Part shown: one piece after another, positions 1 to 8,603 of the stretch
Numbering within the stretch: position 1 is the stretch's first letter
How the letters are laid out: each line of letters starts with the position of its first letter
From: an uncultured Mycoplasmatota bacterium
GTDB lineage: Bacteria > Bacillota_I > Bacilli_A > RF39 > UBA660
DNA: 25,428 nucleotides
Assembly: GCA_947572405.1 (NCBI GenBank)
Contig: CANPBV010000006.1
Location: forward strand, 1-25,428
Direction: 5' to 3'
The notes under the pieces: generated by a model
The model's input: only the letters and a program-made list of their open reading frames with translations
The model's database searches: none
What the model was told of the DNA's origin: nothing
Position numbers and translations under genes: made by a program

Positions 1-2
1 TA

Positions 3-83
3 ATTTTGGTCGTTTTGTTAATGGCACTCACTTTTTCAAGTGGCAAAGTCGGGATGGCATGTGTATGTTATAATTTATTTTAA
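3..83 (+). CDS. Possible C-terminal end of an upstream gene (partial)
   Basis: An open frame runs in from the left edge and stops with TAA at 81-83, touching the first bases of the terminator stem at 82. Its 26 residues begin hydrophobic (ILVVLLMALTF), as in the last helix of a membrane protein. A second frame (2-73, stop TAA at 71-73) is also open and cannot be excluded. The terminator just downstream supports a plus-strand transcription unit ending here. No family is recognisable from so short a piece. Confidence 0.3.
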   Translation: MLVVLLMALTFSSGKVGMACVCYNLF

Positions 84-120
84 AAAGGTACAATATTAGC
101 GTTCTATATTGTACTTTTTT
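82..120 (+). terminator. Rho-independent terminator of the upstream unit
   Basis: The arms GTACAATAT (88-96) and ATATTGTAC (106-114) pair perfectly around a 9-nt loop. The stem is extended by a G-T pair and five A-T pairs and ends in TTTTTT. The A-run on the left could let it work in both directions. It insulates the T4SS operon from whatever lies upstream. Confidence 0.85.
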
Positions 121-121
121 A

Positions 122-130
122 TGTTATAAT
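122..130 (+). promoter_or_regulatory. Extended -10 promoter, candidate for the T4SS operon
   Basis: TGTTATAAT is a perfect TATAAT with the TGN extension. The hexamer 17 bases upstream (TTCTAT, 102-107) is a poor -35 and lies inside the terminator stem, so the extended -10 would carry recognition. Transcription would start near 137 and read through the MITE-like element before the first T4SS gene. The same decamer ATGTTATAAT also occurs at 65-74, inside the upstream reading frame. Confidence 0.55.
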
Positions 131-165
131 AGTATTTGTATAAATGTGAATATTTTTTTATATAA

Positions 166-268
166 GTTGTGTTCAACATAATAACTGATTACTATATTTT
201 CTAATAAATAATAATTTTAATTATACAATGATTAATATATATTATCAGTCATAAAGTAGAACACAACC
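166..268. mobile_element. 103-bp MITE-like element, copy 1, with 9-bp target duplication
   Basis: The element is identical over its whole length to the copy at 11103-11205. Its ends are inverted repeats: GTTGTGTTC at the left against GAACACAAC at the right, extending imperfectly to 20 matches in 24 positions with a one-base offset. It is bordered on both sides by the 9-mer TTTATATAA (157-165 and 269-277), the mark of a transposition event. It has no coding capacity, so it would need a transposase from elsewhere. It lies in the leader of the T4SS operon, where the transcript should carry it as a hairpin. I did not recognise its family; 9-bp duplications occur in several IS families. Confidence 0.85.
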
Positions 269-301
269 TTTATATAAAAGATAAATTTAGAGGTGAGGCA
301 A

Positions 302-2317
302 ATGGAATTATTCAGAAGGCTATTAGTTGGTTTATTAGGATTGATAGATGGAGTTGTTTATTACCTAATCGAAATTATTTATGGATTATTGATGGATATT
401 GCAGGTGCCAGACCTTTCAGTGATGACATTTTTGCTTTATTTGCAAAAAGAGTCTATGTTTTACTCGGGTTATTTATGTTATTTAAAATATCCTTTTCTT
501 TAATTAAATATATCGTGAATCCAGATGAATTTAATGATAAAGTCAAGGGCGGAAAAAAGCTAGTAATAAACATTTTAGTTGTTTTAATATTAATTGTAGT
601 AAATCCGATGGCATTTGATGTCATGCGAGATGTTCAAAAAACATTGCTAGAAGAACAGGTTTTGGAAAAAATTATATTGGGTTCTGGGGTTAATAATGAA
701 CCAATAGAGCCAGGGGCGATGGGAAACAAAGTCAAGGTTGCCGTTTTTAGTTCTTTTTATCGACCTGATGATGAAAAGTGTGGAAATTCTAACCCAGGAG
801 ATACGGAACAATTTGTTGAAGATTGTACATCCTACATGGGGGAAAATTTGGCAAGAGGATATTCAATGGCTTATAAAGCAGGTAGTGTCAATGATATGAT
901 ACATAAAGAAGTGGATGGGGAACCTATTTTTATGAGTAAAAACAGAAATGGAGATGGGTATGCCATTAATTATCTGTTTATTGTATCAACAATTGCAGGT
1001 TTATTTACAGCTTGGATTTTTTTAACATTTTGTATTGATATTGCAATTAGGACTGTAAAATTAGGATTTTTGCAATTAATTTCTCCTATTCCAATTATTT
1101 CTTATGTAGATCCAGCTTCTTCTAAAAATGGTATGTTTAATAAATGGTTAAAAGATGTTGGAAAAACCTATGGGGATTTGTTTGTTCGATTAGCTGCGGT
1201 ATATTTTGCGATTACATTAATCGCAGCTTTGATGCAAAATACAGATTTGGGAACGACTAATTTCTTAGCCAGAGTATTTATTATTTTAGGTATATTGATA
1301 TTTGCAAACCAAGTTCCGAAATTGATTGGAGATTTGCTTGGAATTAAGATTGATGGAAACTTTAGTTTGAATCCAATGAGAAAAATTAATTCATCACCAA
1401 TAGCAGCCGCTGTTGTAGGGGGAGCTACAGGGTTAGCAGCAGGAATGGTCGCTAATTCTGCAGCTGCTATGCAACCTAAATTAAAGGAAATCAAAGAAAA
1501 TGGAGGATTTACTGGTGGAGAAGGTTTAAGAACAGCCGCCGGATGGAAAAACCTGGGAAAAAACGTATTAGGAATGGGTAGCTTGACAGGAACGACATTG
1601 GCTGGTGGAGCAAGTGCGATGCTTAGAGGAGGGAAAGCGGCCTCTACAGGAAAAGGTTCTGCCTTTGGTGCTGGGTTTAAAGGAGCAAGTGCAGCCAGTA
1701 GGGCTAGAAATGCACGTGATGGCGGATATAATATTCGAGATAAATTTCATGATAAATTTACAGATATGGCGGGTATTAAAAGTGAAACTGGAACAACAAG
1801 TGAAATTGGAGATAAAATTAAAGTTAATCAGCAGCAAATTGAAAATTATAAGCAAGAAGAACTGGCTTATCGTCAACAATTATCTCTGATGAGACAAAAT
1901 AATCCAAGGGGGTATTTAGAAGCCTTCAAAAAAACAGTAAGAACAGATCCAACAACAGGTCAAGTATTGGTAGATAAAGAAGGAAAGCGAATAGTAGACA
2001 AAGAATATGATAGTTATGAATCTTATTTTAGTCAATTTACGTCTGACATAAGTCAAACCCAAATGGAAGAAAGAATGGCGCATATTATGGAAGAAAGGCA
2101 TTATGCTGATGATGAAGCAGGTAGAGCAAGAGCGTTACAAGAAGCCCGAGATGAGATTGCTACAGAACGTGGTCTTATTACTGAAAGACAATATGCTGAT
2201 TATGATGCAATAGAAAAAGCGGAAGCGGAAGCTGATAGCGCAGCTCATAAGCTTGAAAAACGTAACAAAGAATTACAAGGTTACTTGGATGCAAAAAGTG
2301 GAAAACCAAAAGAATAA
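302..2317 (+). CDS. VirB6/TrbL-like polytopic T4SS channel protein
   Basis: Likely the inner-membrane channel subunit of the secretion apparatus. I start it at ATG 302 (671 aa). An in-frame GTG at 293 lies inside the Shine-Dalgarno AGGTGAGG, so it is not a good start. Hydrophobic segments lie at about residues 7-33, 47-70, 86-106, 222-268 (two helices), 293-310 and 318-336, with an extracytoplasmic-looking loop at about 110-215 holding two cysteines. A Gly/Ala-rich stretch (about 360-470) then leads into a charged, helical, probably coiled-coil tail (about 500-671), as in large VirB6/TrbL proteins of Gram-positive systems. The family call rests on this topology plus the PrgI and VirB4 neighbours; sequence identity in the family is low. 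It is the first gene of the operon, behind the MITE-like element. Confidence 0.75.
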   Translation: MELFRRLLVGLLGLIDGVVYYLIEIIYGLLMDIAGARPFSDDIFALFAKRVYVLLGLFMLFKISFSLIKYIVNPDEFNDKVKGGKKLVINILVVLILIVVNPMAFDVMRDVQKTLLEEQVLEKIILGSGVNNEPIEPGAMGNKVKVAVFSSFYRPDDEKCGNSNPGDTEQFVEDCTSYMGENLARGYSMAYKAGSVNDMIHKEVDGEPIFMSKNRNGDGYAINYLFIVSTIAGLFTAWIFLTFCIDIAIRTVKLGFLQLISPIPIISYVDPASSKNGMFNKWLKDVGKTYGDLFVRLAAVYFAITLIAALMQNTDLGTTNFLARVFIILGILIFANQVPKLIGDLLGIKIDGNFSLNPMRKINSSPIAAAVVGGATGLAAGMVANSAAAMQPKLKEIKENGGFTGGEGLRTAAGWKNLGKNVLGMGSLTGTTLAGGASAMLRGGKAASTGKGSAFGAGFKGASAASRARNARDGGYNIRDKFHDKFTDMAGIKSETGTTSEIGDKIKVNQQQIENYKQEELAYRQQLSLMRQNNPRGYLEAFKKTVRTDPTTGQVLVDKEGKRIVDKEYDSYESYFSQFTSDISQTQMEERMAHIMEERHYADDEAGRARALQEARDEIATERGLITERQYADYDAIEKAEAEADSAAHKLEKRNKELQGYLDAKSGKPKE

Positions 2318-2340
2318 AAGAAAGGGATGTGTGATACAAA

Positions 2341-2652
2341 ATGAATGGATATTTAATACCAGCCAATTCCAAAAAATCAACGCTTATATTTAGTTTATTT
2401 ACACCATTTGATCTTACTATGTTTGCAATAGGGTTAGGAACAACATTGTTGATGTTAGTAATATTTGATTTGGACAATATTTGGATAACAGCAATGGTTT
2501 TAGCTCCTGCCTGCATTACTGGATTTTTAGTAATGCCTGTGCCTAATTACCATAATATATTTACAATCATACAAAATACGTGGAATTTCTTTACAAATAA
2601 TCAAAGATATCAATGGAAAGGTTGGTGTTTTACAGATGGCAAAGAAAAATAA
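2341..2652 (+). CDS. PrgI/VirB3-like T4SS membrane protein
   Basis: A 103-residue protein with two adjacent hydrophobic segments (about 20-40 and 46-65) near its start, followed by a short polar tail with YHNIFTIIQN. Small size, a helix pair and a position directly before the VirB4 module fit the PrgI family, the Gram-positive counterpart of VirB3 (pCF10 PrgI, pGO1 TrsC). It probably anchors VirB4 at the membrane. It starts 23 bases after the VirB6-like stop, behind an AAAGGGA ribosome site, and its 3' end overlaps the next gene by 17 bases, so the two are probably translationally coupled. Confidence 0.8.
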   Translation: MNGYLIPANSKKSTLIFSLFTPFDLTMFAIGLGTTLLMLVIFDLDNIWITAMVLAPACITGFLVMPVPNYHNIFTIIQNTWNFFTNNQRYQWKGWCFTDGKEK

Positions 2653-3184
2653 AAGTAGATATACAAATGACAACTTTGTTCCAATCAAAAGTATTACGAA
2701 TGGAATGATTATTCTAGATAGTAATGAAAAAGTAACAGGAATTAAAATTATGCCAAGAAATATTTTCATTATGGATTATGGTTCTCAAAATGCTGTTATT
2801 ACAAATTTACGAACGGTTTATAATACAATTGATTATGAATTTTGGATAATTTGTGCTGACAGGCCTGTTGACATTAATGTTTATTTATCACAATTGCAAT
2901 TATTATATAACTCAGTCAATAGTCCAATTATAAGAAAATTAATTAATGAAGATATTAACAAAGCGAATATGTTTATGAACAATAATATTGTTGATACAGA
3001 ATACTATTTATTATTTAAGAGTAAAGATGAAGAACTCATCCAAAAAAGGATTCGTAACTTAGTAACGAATTTTGCGGGTGCTGGACTTTCTTCTAGGCAA
3101 ACAACAAATGATGATTTAAGAATTATTTTAGATAATTTCTTAAATGGTGGACAAACCACTCCGTTTGGGACGGTGATTGGGTAA
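2636..3184 (+). CDS. TrsD/TraC-like T4SS protein, companion of VirB4
   Basis: 182 residues, soluble, no signal or membrane helix. It contains a beta-rich segment of the type seen at the start of VirB4/TraC ATPases (about residues 20-80, including GIKIMPRNIFIMDYGSQ and YEFWIICADRPVD). In staphylococcal plasmids TrsC, TrsD and TrsE occupy the same order as this gene and its neighbours, so I call it TrsD-like. It stops at TAATG, sharing one base with the VirB4 start, so ribosomes could pass straight to the ATPase. Together the two proteins total 776 residues, about the size of single-chain VirB4 proteins such as PrgJ. It could therefore also be described as a detached VirB4 N-terminal domain. 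Confidence 0.65.
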   Translation: MAKKNKSRYTNDNFVPIKSITNGMIILDSNEKVTGIKIMPRNIFIMDYGSQNAVITNLRTVYNTIDYEFWIICADRPVDINVYLSQLQLLYNSVNSPIIRKLINEDINKANMFMNNNIVDTEYYLLFKSKDEELIQKRIRNLVTNFAGAGLSSRQTTNDDLRIILDNFLNGGQTTPFGTVIG

Positions 3185-4968
3185 TGGATATCAAGAGTCA
3201 AATTGCTCCAAAAGGATTGGAGTTTAAACCATCAGAATTTATTATTAGTGATAAATATGCAACAATATTAACCGTTATTTCTTATCCAAAATATATTCAA
3301 CCTGGATATTTATCCAGTTTAACCAGCATGTCTGGAATCAAAGTAGTGATCAAACATATTCCTCTTCCTTTTGGTGTTATCACTAAAATGTTAAATAAAG
3401 AAATTGCAGATTTAAAAATGCGTTATCAAGAGGAAAATGATCGTACAATACAAGAAAGAATTCGTCAAGATTATGAATCTTTGGAACAATTCATTTCTCA
3501 ATTGGCTGCTACACAGGCCAAAATTTATGATTTTCAAATGCATGTTATGATTACAGCGGATTCAGAAGAACAATTGGTAATGAAAAAATTACAAGTTAAA
3601 AATTACTTGGAAGCGATGGAATTAAGAGCAATTCCACTCAGATTTGAGCAAGAAAAAGTATTAAAATCCATTCTTCCTATTTTTCCAAAACAAGATATCG
3701 AAGATCGAATTGGAACTCCGATGCCTGCGCCTACAATTGCGGCCATGTATCCTTTTATCTTTGATAGTATTAAGGATCCTGGATTAGCAACATTGCTTGG
3801 AGTTGACTTTTCTGGAGGGGTTATTTTATTTAATCAATTTTTATATCAAATCAAAAAAGAACATAACAGAAATAATGCCAACCTAATTATTCTAGGTACT
3901 TCAGGAAGTGGGAAATCAACAGCAGCGAAATTAATGCTTAGAACCCATATTCGAAATAACCATAAAATTGTTGTCATTGATCCAGAAGGAGAACTTGAAG
4001 GAATGACAAAACTTTATCAAGGGGATTTTATTGACCTTGGTAAAGGTGGAGAGTTTGGTATGATCAATCCACTTGAGGTTGTATTGGATGCAGATGAAGA
4101 TGAACTGAAAAATGGTTTAGGATATACAGTACTTACTAGAACATTGCAGACATTAAAGGCATTTATCAAATATTATGATCCAAATATCAAAGAAGATGTT
4201 TTAACACTTTATAGTGAAGTGATACAGGAAACGTATCGGCGCTTTGGAATTGATTTCAATACTGATTTTACAAAATTTACTTCTAGAGATTATCCAACTT
4301 TTAAGGATGTTTATGCAACAATTCGTGGGAGATTAAATGCAATGCCAGAAAAAACGCATGAAAGAGATATCATGGAAGAATTGGAACTTAAAATTAGACC
4401 AATCGTAAAAGAATTGAAATATTATTTTGATGGTCATACAACCATTACTCCAAAAAGTAACTTTATTGTATTTAACATTAAAGAATTAATGAATGCAGAT
4501 ACCAATATCAAAAATGCTCTTTTCTTTAATATTTTAAAATATGCTTGGGGATTAACATTAGATACCAGTGTAAATACCATATTGATGGTAGATGAAGCTC
4601 ATGTATTACTCAGTGGAAACAATACACTAGGAGCGGATTTTTTAGCCCAAGTACAAAGACGTGCTAGAAAATATAATACAGGAACAATTATTATTACACA
4701 GCAACCAACTGATTTCTGTGATCCAAGTTTAATTGTTCAGGGAAAAGCAATTTTTGATAATGCTGCTTATTATTTGGTAATGGGACTAAAAAAGCAAGCT
4801 GTAGAAGATTTGGCGCTCCTTGTTGATTTAAACGATAATGAAAAAGAGAGTATCAAACGTTACAATCAAGGGGAAGCATTATTTATTTGTGGTAGTCGTA
4901 GAATGAGAATTAATGTAATTGCCACAGAACAGGAACTAGACTCCTTTGGTAATGGAGGCGGACTATAA
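3184..4968 (+). CDS. virB4: VirB4-family T4SS ATPase (TrsE/TraE type)
   Basis: The cytoplasmic ATPase that powers assembly and transport in type IV secretion. It has 594 residues. The opening (IAPKGLEF near residue 8, then SYPKYIQPGYLS) matches the usual start of Gram-positive VirB4 proteins. The P-loop GTSGSGKST is at 238-246, the strand VVIDPEGE at 263-270, and the Walker B box ILMVDEAH at 466-473, followed by the TGTIIITQQPTDF segment usual for the family. It overlaps the preceding stop codon by one base and is followed after 23 bases by the SpoIID/C39 gene. All core motifs are intact, so I expect an active enzyme. Confidence 0.95.
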   Translation: MDIKSQIAPKGLEFKPSEFIISDKYATILTVISYPKYIQPGYLSSLTSMSGIKVVIKHIPLPFGVITKMLNKEIADLKMRYQEENDRTIQERIRQDYESLEQFISQLAATQAKIYDFQMHVMITADSEEQLVMKKLQVKNYLEAMELRAIPLRFEQEKVLKSILPIFPKQDIEDRIGTPMPAPTIAAMYPFIFDSIKDPGLATLLGVDFSGGVILFNQFLYQIKKEHNRNNANLIILGTSGSGKSTAAKLMLRTHIRNNHKIVVIDPEGELEGMTKLYQGDFIDLGKGGEFGMINPLEVVLDADEDELKNGLGYTVLTRTLQTLKAFIKYYDPNIKEDVLTLYSEVIQETYRRFGIDFNTDFTKFTSRDYPTFKDVYATIRGRLNAMPEKTHERDIMEELELKIRPIVKELKYYFDGHTTITPKSNFIVFNIKELMNADTNIKNALFFNILKYAWGLTLDTSVNTILMVDEAHVLLSGNNTLGADFLAQVQRRARKYNTGTIIITQQPTDFCDPSLIVQGKAIFDNAAYYLVMGLKKQAVEDLALLVDLNDNEKESIKRYNQGEALFICGSRRMRINVIATEQELDSFGNGGGL

Positions 4969-4991
4969 TCAGTTGTTAAGGTGGTGAGGAT

Positions 4992-7790
4992 ATGCAGGGA
5001 AATATGAATCTATTAGGGGGACCTGGAAACGGTAATAAAAAGAAAATTTTTAATTTTTTGCTTCCTGCACTTCCTGGCATCTTTTTTGTTTTTACGATAG
5101 CAGCCTTCATTAGTATTATTATGTATCCGATCATAAAGGGTGGACAACTGATAGCAGGAGTAGGAGGATTTTGGGAACGATTCACAAATGCAATTACTTT
5201 AAAATGTTTTTTCTGTTCGGATCAGGATTTATTAGTACAGAAAGAAAATAAATTCCAGAAAAAAATTGAAAAATTAAATCAGACCTATTTGAATGGAAAA
5301 AATATGAATGGAACTTCTATACAATTAGACATTCCATTATTGTTATCCGCTATTTTTTATACAGAGGATATTGAAGAGACGATTTTTGAAGAAGCTGAAG
5401 CCGTTGATCAATCGGAGGATATGATCGAAGATATGGGTGATGCTTCCTCTGGAGATTTATTTGGTGATCTTTCTTGGTACTACGATCAAGGAGACCAAAA
5501 ATCGATAGATTGGTTTAGAGGTGCAACCGAGGCAGAAGGATGTTATATTAAAGGATACAACTATTATGCGGGTGAACAAGTTACATTTGGAAAAAAAAGT
5601 AAATTAAGAAGGCTTGCCAAACATATGGTAAAGAAAGTTATGAAGGGAACTTGTACTGCTGTACACGATAAAGAGGGAAAGTTTGTTGGTTGGAGAATTA
5701 GAGAGTATGCAGAATATGTATTAGATATTGAACGGGATGATAGTTTATACACAATGGAGTATGATCAGCAACCATATTCGAAATATAGAACAGCCGATGA
5801 GATTTCTTCTCTTCCTCCAACCTTTATAACGTATTTAGTTTCTACTTATTTACCTGACCAGTTTTCCAATCTTCTTCCTAAGAAGGTGAGGGACTTAAGT
5901 CAGGATCATGAGCTTTATCTAAATAAACGAAAGGCTATGAAAAATGTTATTTATTCCTATAAAGAGGGGTATAAATATTTAGTGGGGAAACCGTCTGGAT
6001 CGGAAGGCTTATTTTGTGGGGAAGCAAATGGAAATTGTAGCTATGATGTCACAACAGTAGGAAATAAGCCATTAACGATAAATAACGTAAAAGTCAAATT
6101 ACTACAATGTCAAGAAAATAGAGGTCAGCCTATACCTGGGGAAGAATTAGTCGATTTGGAAACATATGTTACTGGTGTATTATACGCAGAAAATGGCGGA
6201 GCCTCCTACGGAGAATTAAAGGTTCATTCTATTGCCATTCGTAGTTTCTTACTAGCTCGTGGTGGAAGTATGGGAATAAGCTATTTTAAAATGTATGAAG
6301 AAAATGGATCATGGGTAGTGCCAATTAGAAATTGTACAGAAGATCAGGTATACTGTGATCCAAACAAAGGCTGTACCCTTTTTGATAAAACAGCCGCCAA
6401 AACTGTACGATCAGGAAAACATGATAATGGATTAACTTACAAACCGCCTTTATCAGCAGATTCAAATGTTCGAAAAGCAGTAGCAGAAACGACTGGAAAA
6501 GTGTTGGTTGATTCAGATGGAGAAATCTTTCTTACTGGCTATGATGGAGTAAACAACAATTTGAAAAAGTGGCAAAATGTTCTTGCCAATGGAGGGGACA
6601 CTTATGAGGCACTAGTAAGTACCTATGGAAGTGATAAAGTACTCAAATCCAATTGTACTGGAAGTGCTGGATCCACAGCAAATCCTGGAAATGAAACTTA
6701 TTATAAACAAGGGGATTACCCAACTGTTCCATACTGTAGCGGAAAGGCTACCCTTGCTTCATCTGGTTGTTTTCCAACAGCATTTGCAATGGTAGTCGAA
6801 AATTTAACTGGAAAAGTAACACCACCAAAAGAAATCGCAGAATATATTTGTAATGATGTCAATGGTTCTCGAAAATATAGAGTAGATGGGGTAGGTTCTA
6901 ATATTGATTTTACGATCGATCCTTTAACGCAATCTCATTTTAACATCACCTCTAGAAAATTATCACCAAACGAAATGAATATGACAAGTATTATTGAAAA
7001 ATTAAAAAGTGGAAAAAAACTAATTGTATCTTTGCAAGGAGCAGGGGGAAGATTTTCTAGTGGGGTAGGTCATATTATTGTATTATCAGGTGTTACTCCA
7101 GATGGAAAAATTAAAGTATTAGATCCTGGACATGTAAATTCGACTGGAAATCATTCTGTTGAAATTATAAAAAATGAAGTTTTAACCCATTTGGGAACTG
7201 GAATTATTGAAGTATCAGCAAATGATAGTACAGGAACAAAATTCGATGGATGTTATACAGGAGCAACAGGTGATTATATTGATTGGAGGCAAAATGATAA
7301 AACTTGGGGTAGTATTCCTTTGGGAACAGGGGGAGCAACCCTTACATCCGCTGGTTGTCTTGCAACTTCAATGGCGAAACTGATTGTAATGTCTGGAACT
7401 AAAGTATCGATCAATAATTTTAATCCCGGAACTATGGTTCAATACTTAAATTCACATGAAGGTTTTTCTGGAAGCAATTGGCGATGGGAGGCCCCACAGG
7501 AATCTGGTTTAGCGCCTAATTTTGTTCATGGTGGTATTGTAACTTTAAAAGGAAAATCTAAAAGTGAGAAGCTTAGTGCCATTAAAAATTATTTAGATCA
7601 AGGATATTATTTGGCTCTTCAAGTAAAATGTGATGGAACAGAAGAGCCGGGTCAGCATTGGGTCGCAGTATTAGGCGTTACAGATACTGATATTATAATG
7701 TCTGATCCAGCGAGTAACAATAAAAATGTATGGAGTGAATACAAACCAGGAGGTACTGTGCTTTTTCATTATTATAAAAAGATGGATTAG
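4992..7790 (+). CDS. T4SS surface peptidoglycan enzyme: TM, SpoIID-like domain, two C39-like domains
   Basis: 932 residues. A single hydrophobic segment (about 20-47) anchors it, with the bulk predicted outside. A SpoIID-type domain spans about 385-550: LETYVTGVLYAENGG carries the conserved Glu (E400), followed by ELKVHSIAIRSF, a cysteine cluster (C448, C455, C461) and a late ETTGKVLVDSDGE. SpoIID proteins are lytic transglycosylases that cut glycan strands. Two papain-fold C39-like domains follow. The first has C593 (ASSGCFPTAFAM), H694 and D711; the second has C789 (TSAGCLATSMAK), H889 and D905 behind a WRQNDKTWG motif. It fills the position usually held by CHAP, NlpC/P60 or SLT hydrolases (TrsG, PrgK, CwlT types), which open the wall for the channel. 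The start at ATG 4992 has AAGGTGG seven bases upstream. Domain calls are from motifs; substrate specificity is inferred. Confidence 0.85.
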   Translation: MQGNMNLLGGPGNGNKKKIFNFLLPALPGIFFVFTIAAFISIIMYPIIKGGQLIAGVGGFWERFTNAITLKCFFCSDQDLLVQKENKFQKKIEKLNQTYLNGKNMNGTSIQLDIPLLLSAIFYTEDIEETIFEEAEAVDQSEDMIEDMGDASSGDLFGDLSWYYDQGDQKSIDWFRGATEAEGCYIKGYNYYAGEQVTFGKKSKLRRLAKHMVKKVMKGTCTAVHDKEGKFVGWRIREYAEYVLDIERDDSLYTMEYDQQPYSKYRTADEISSLPPTFITYLVSTYLPDQFSNLLPKKVRDLSQDHELYLNKRKAMKNVIYSYKEGYKYLVGKPSGSEGLFCGEANGNCSYDVTTVGNKPLTINNVKVKLLQCQENRGQPIPGEELVDLETYVTGVLYAENGGASYGELKVHSIAIRSFLLARGGSMGISYFKMYEENGSWVVPIRNCTEDQVYCDPNKGCTLFDKTAAKTVRSGKHDNGLTYKPPLSADSNVRKAVAETTGKVLVDSDGEIFLTGYDGVNNNLKKWQNVLANGGDTYEALVSTYGSDKVLKSNCTGSAGSTANPGNETYYKQGDYPTVPYCSGKATLASSGCFPTAFAMVVENLTGKVTPPKEIAEYICNDVNGSRKYRVDGVGSNIDFTIDPLTQSHFNITSRKLSPNEMNMTSIIEKLKSGKKLIVSLQGAGGRFSSGVGHIIVLSGVTPDGKIKVLDPGHVNSTGNHSVEIIKNEVLTHLGTGIIEVSANDSTGTKFDGCYTGATGDYIDWRQNDKTWGSIPLGTGGATLTSAGCLATSMAKLIVMSGTKVSINNFNPGTMVQYLNSHEGFSGSNWRWEAPQESGLAPNFVHGGIVTLKGKSKSEKLSAIKNYLDQGYYLALQVKCDGTEEPGQHWVAVLGVTDTDIIMSDPASNNKNVWSEYKPGGTVLFHYYKKMD

Positions 7791-7799
7791 AGGGATAAA

Positions 7800-8603
7800 A
7801 TGAAGAATAAAAAGAAAATTATGATTATGGTTTCAATACTTCTCACTTATTTTCTAGTCATGATGATATTTTTTGGATTAGACAGTTTAAAGAAAAAAGT
7901 TTATTATCTTGATATATTGATGGATCCATATACTTATCTCAAATATGAAAGAGGAGTCTGGAAAGATGTCGAAGAAAATGAAAAAGAATTTTTAGGAAAA
8001 TCATATAAGATTTATGGAAATCACAAGCTCTTATATGAGGGAATTTTACAATATACAGAGGAAAAATGGTATGCTTTTGATCGTAATAGTCGTTCATTGT
8101 CTTTACCAAAGCATTTTTTCGCTTATCGTGGAAATATGAATTTAAAAGTGTTCGATTATAAGACAGTAGATATGTCTTCCGATGAGTTAAAAGAGGCAGG
8201 AACGATCTTAGAAGAAAATAAAATCACCTTTAATCCAGAATATACAAAAAAGTTTAAAATTGAACATGATTTCAACAATGATGGAAGGAATGAAAAAATT
8301 TATATTATCTCTAATACATTAGGTATGGAAGAACAAAATAGTTATTTCTCTATTGCATATATAAAAACTGAGGATGATATAAAAATATTAGTAAAAATTA
8401 TTTCAGATAATATGTATGATGTTCCATCACTAGATTTAAAAGAAATTATAGATATAAACAATGATAAAAAATATGAACTTATTTTTGAACAAATTTATTT
8501 TGATCAAATAGGTACTTGTCATGAAATATTTGAATATGGAAATGACGCTTATAAGTCAGTAAAAGCTTGTCAATTAATGAAAAGAGGAGATGAGGAAGAA
8601 TGA
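7800..8603 (+). CDS. Unknown membrane-anchored T4SS operon protein with two calcium-loop-like motifs
   Basis: 267 residues. A lysine-rich start and one hydrophobic helix (about 7-26) suggest an uncleaved anchor with the rest outside the cell. Two acidic loops, DFNNDGRNE (157-165) and DINNDKKYE (218-226), resemble the DxNxDG calcium loops of FG-GAP/VCBS or dockerin-like repeats, each followed by a beta strand (KIYIIS, LIFEQIYF). I do not recognise a named family. It starts 10 bases after the SpoIID/C39 gene, and its stop overlaps the VirD4 start (ATGA), so it belongs to the T4SS operon. A structural or adhesive role at the surface is plausible, but the sequence does not prove it. Confidence 0.75.
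   Translation: MKNKKKIMIMVSILLTYFLVMMIFFGLDSLKKKVYYLDILMDPYTYLKYERGVWKDVEENEKEFLGKSYKIYGNHKLLYEGILQYTEEKWYAFDRNSRSLSLPKHFFAYRGNMNLKVFDYKTVDMSSDELKEAGTILEENKITFNPEYTKKFKIEHDFNNDGRNEKIYIISNTLGMEEQNSYFSIAYIKTEDDIKILVKIISDNMYDVPSLDLKEIIDINNDKKYELIFEQIYFDQIGTCHEIFEYGNDAYKSVKACQLMKRGDEEE

Noticed and set aside
65..130. Duplicated decamer ATGTTATAAT at 65-74 and 121-130 as a repeat or double operator
   Set aside because: Ten A/T-rich bases resembling a -10 can recur by chance here, and the first copy lies in a reading frame.
293..301. GTG 293 as the VirB6-like start
   Set aside because: The codon is part of the ribosome site AGGTGAGG; ATG 302 is the proper start.
3170..3200. Frameshift or sequencing error breaking VirB4
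   Set aside because: The downstream gene begins like other Gram-positive VirB4 proteins and the upstream product has a TrsD-like place, with a clean TAATG junction.
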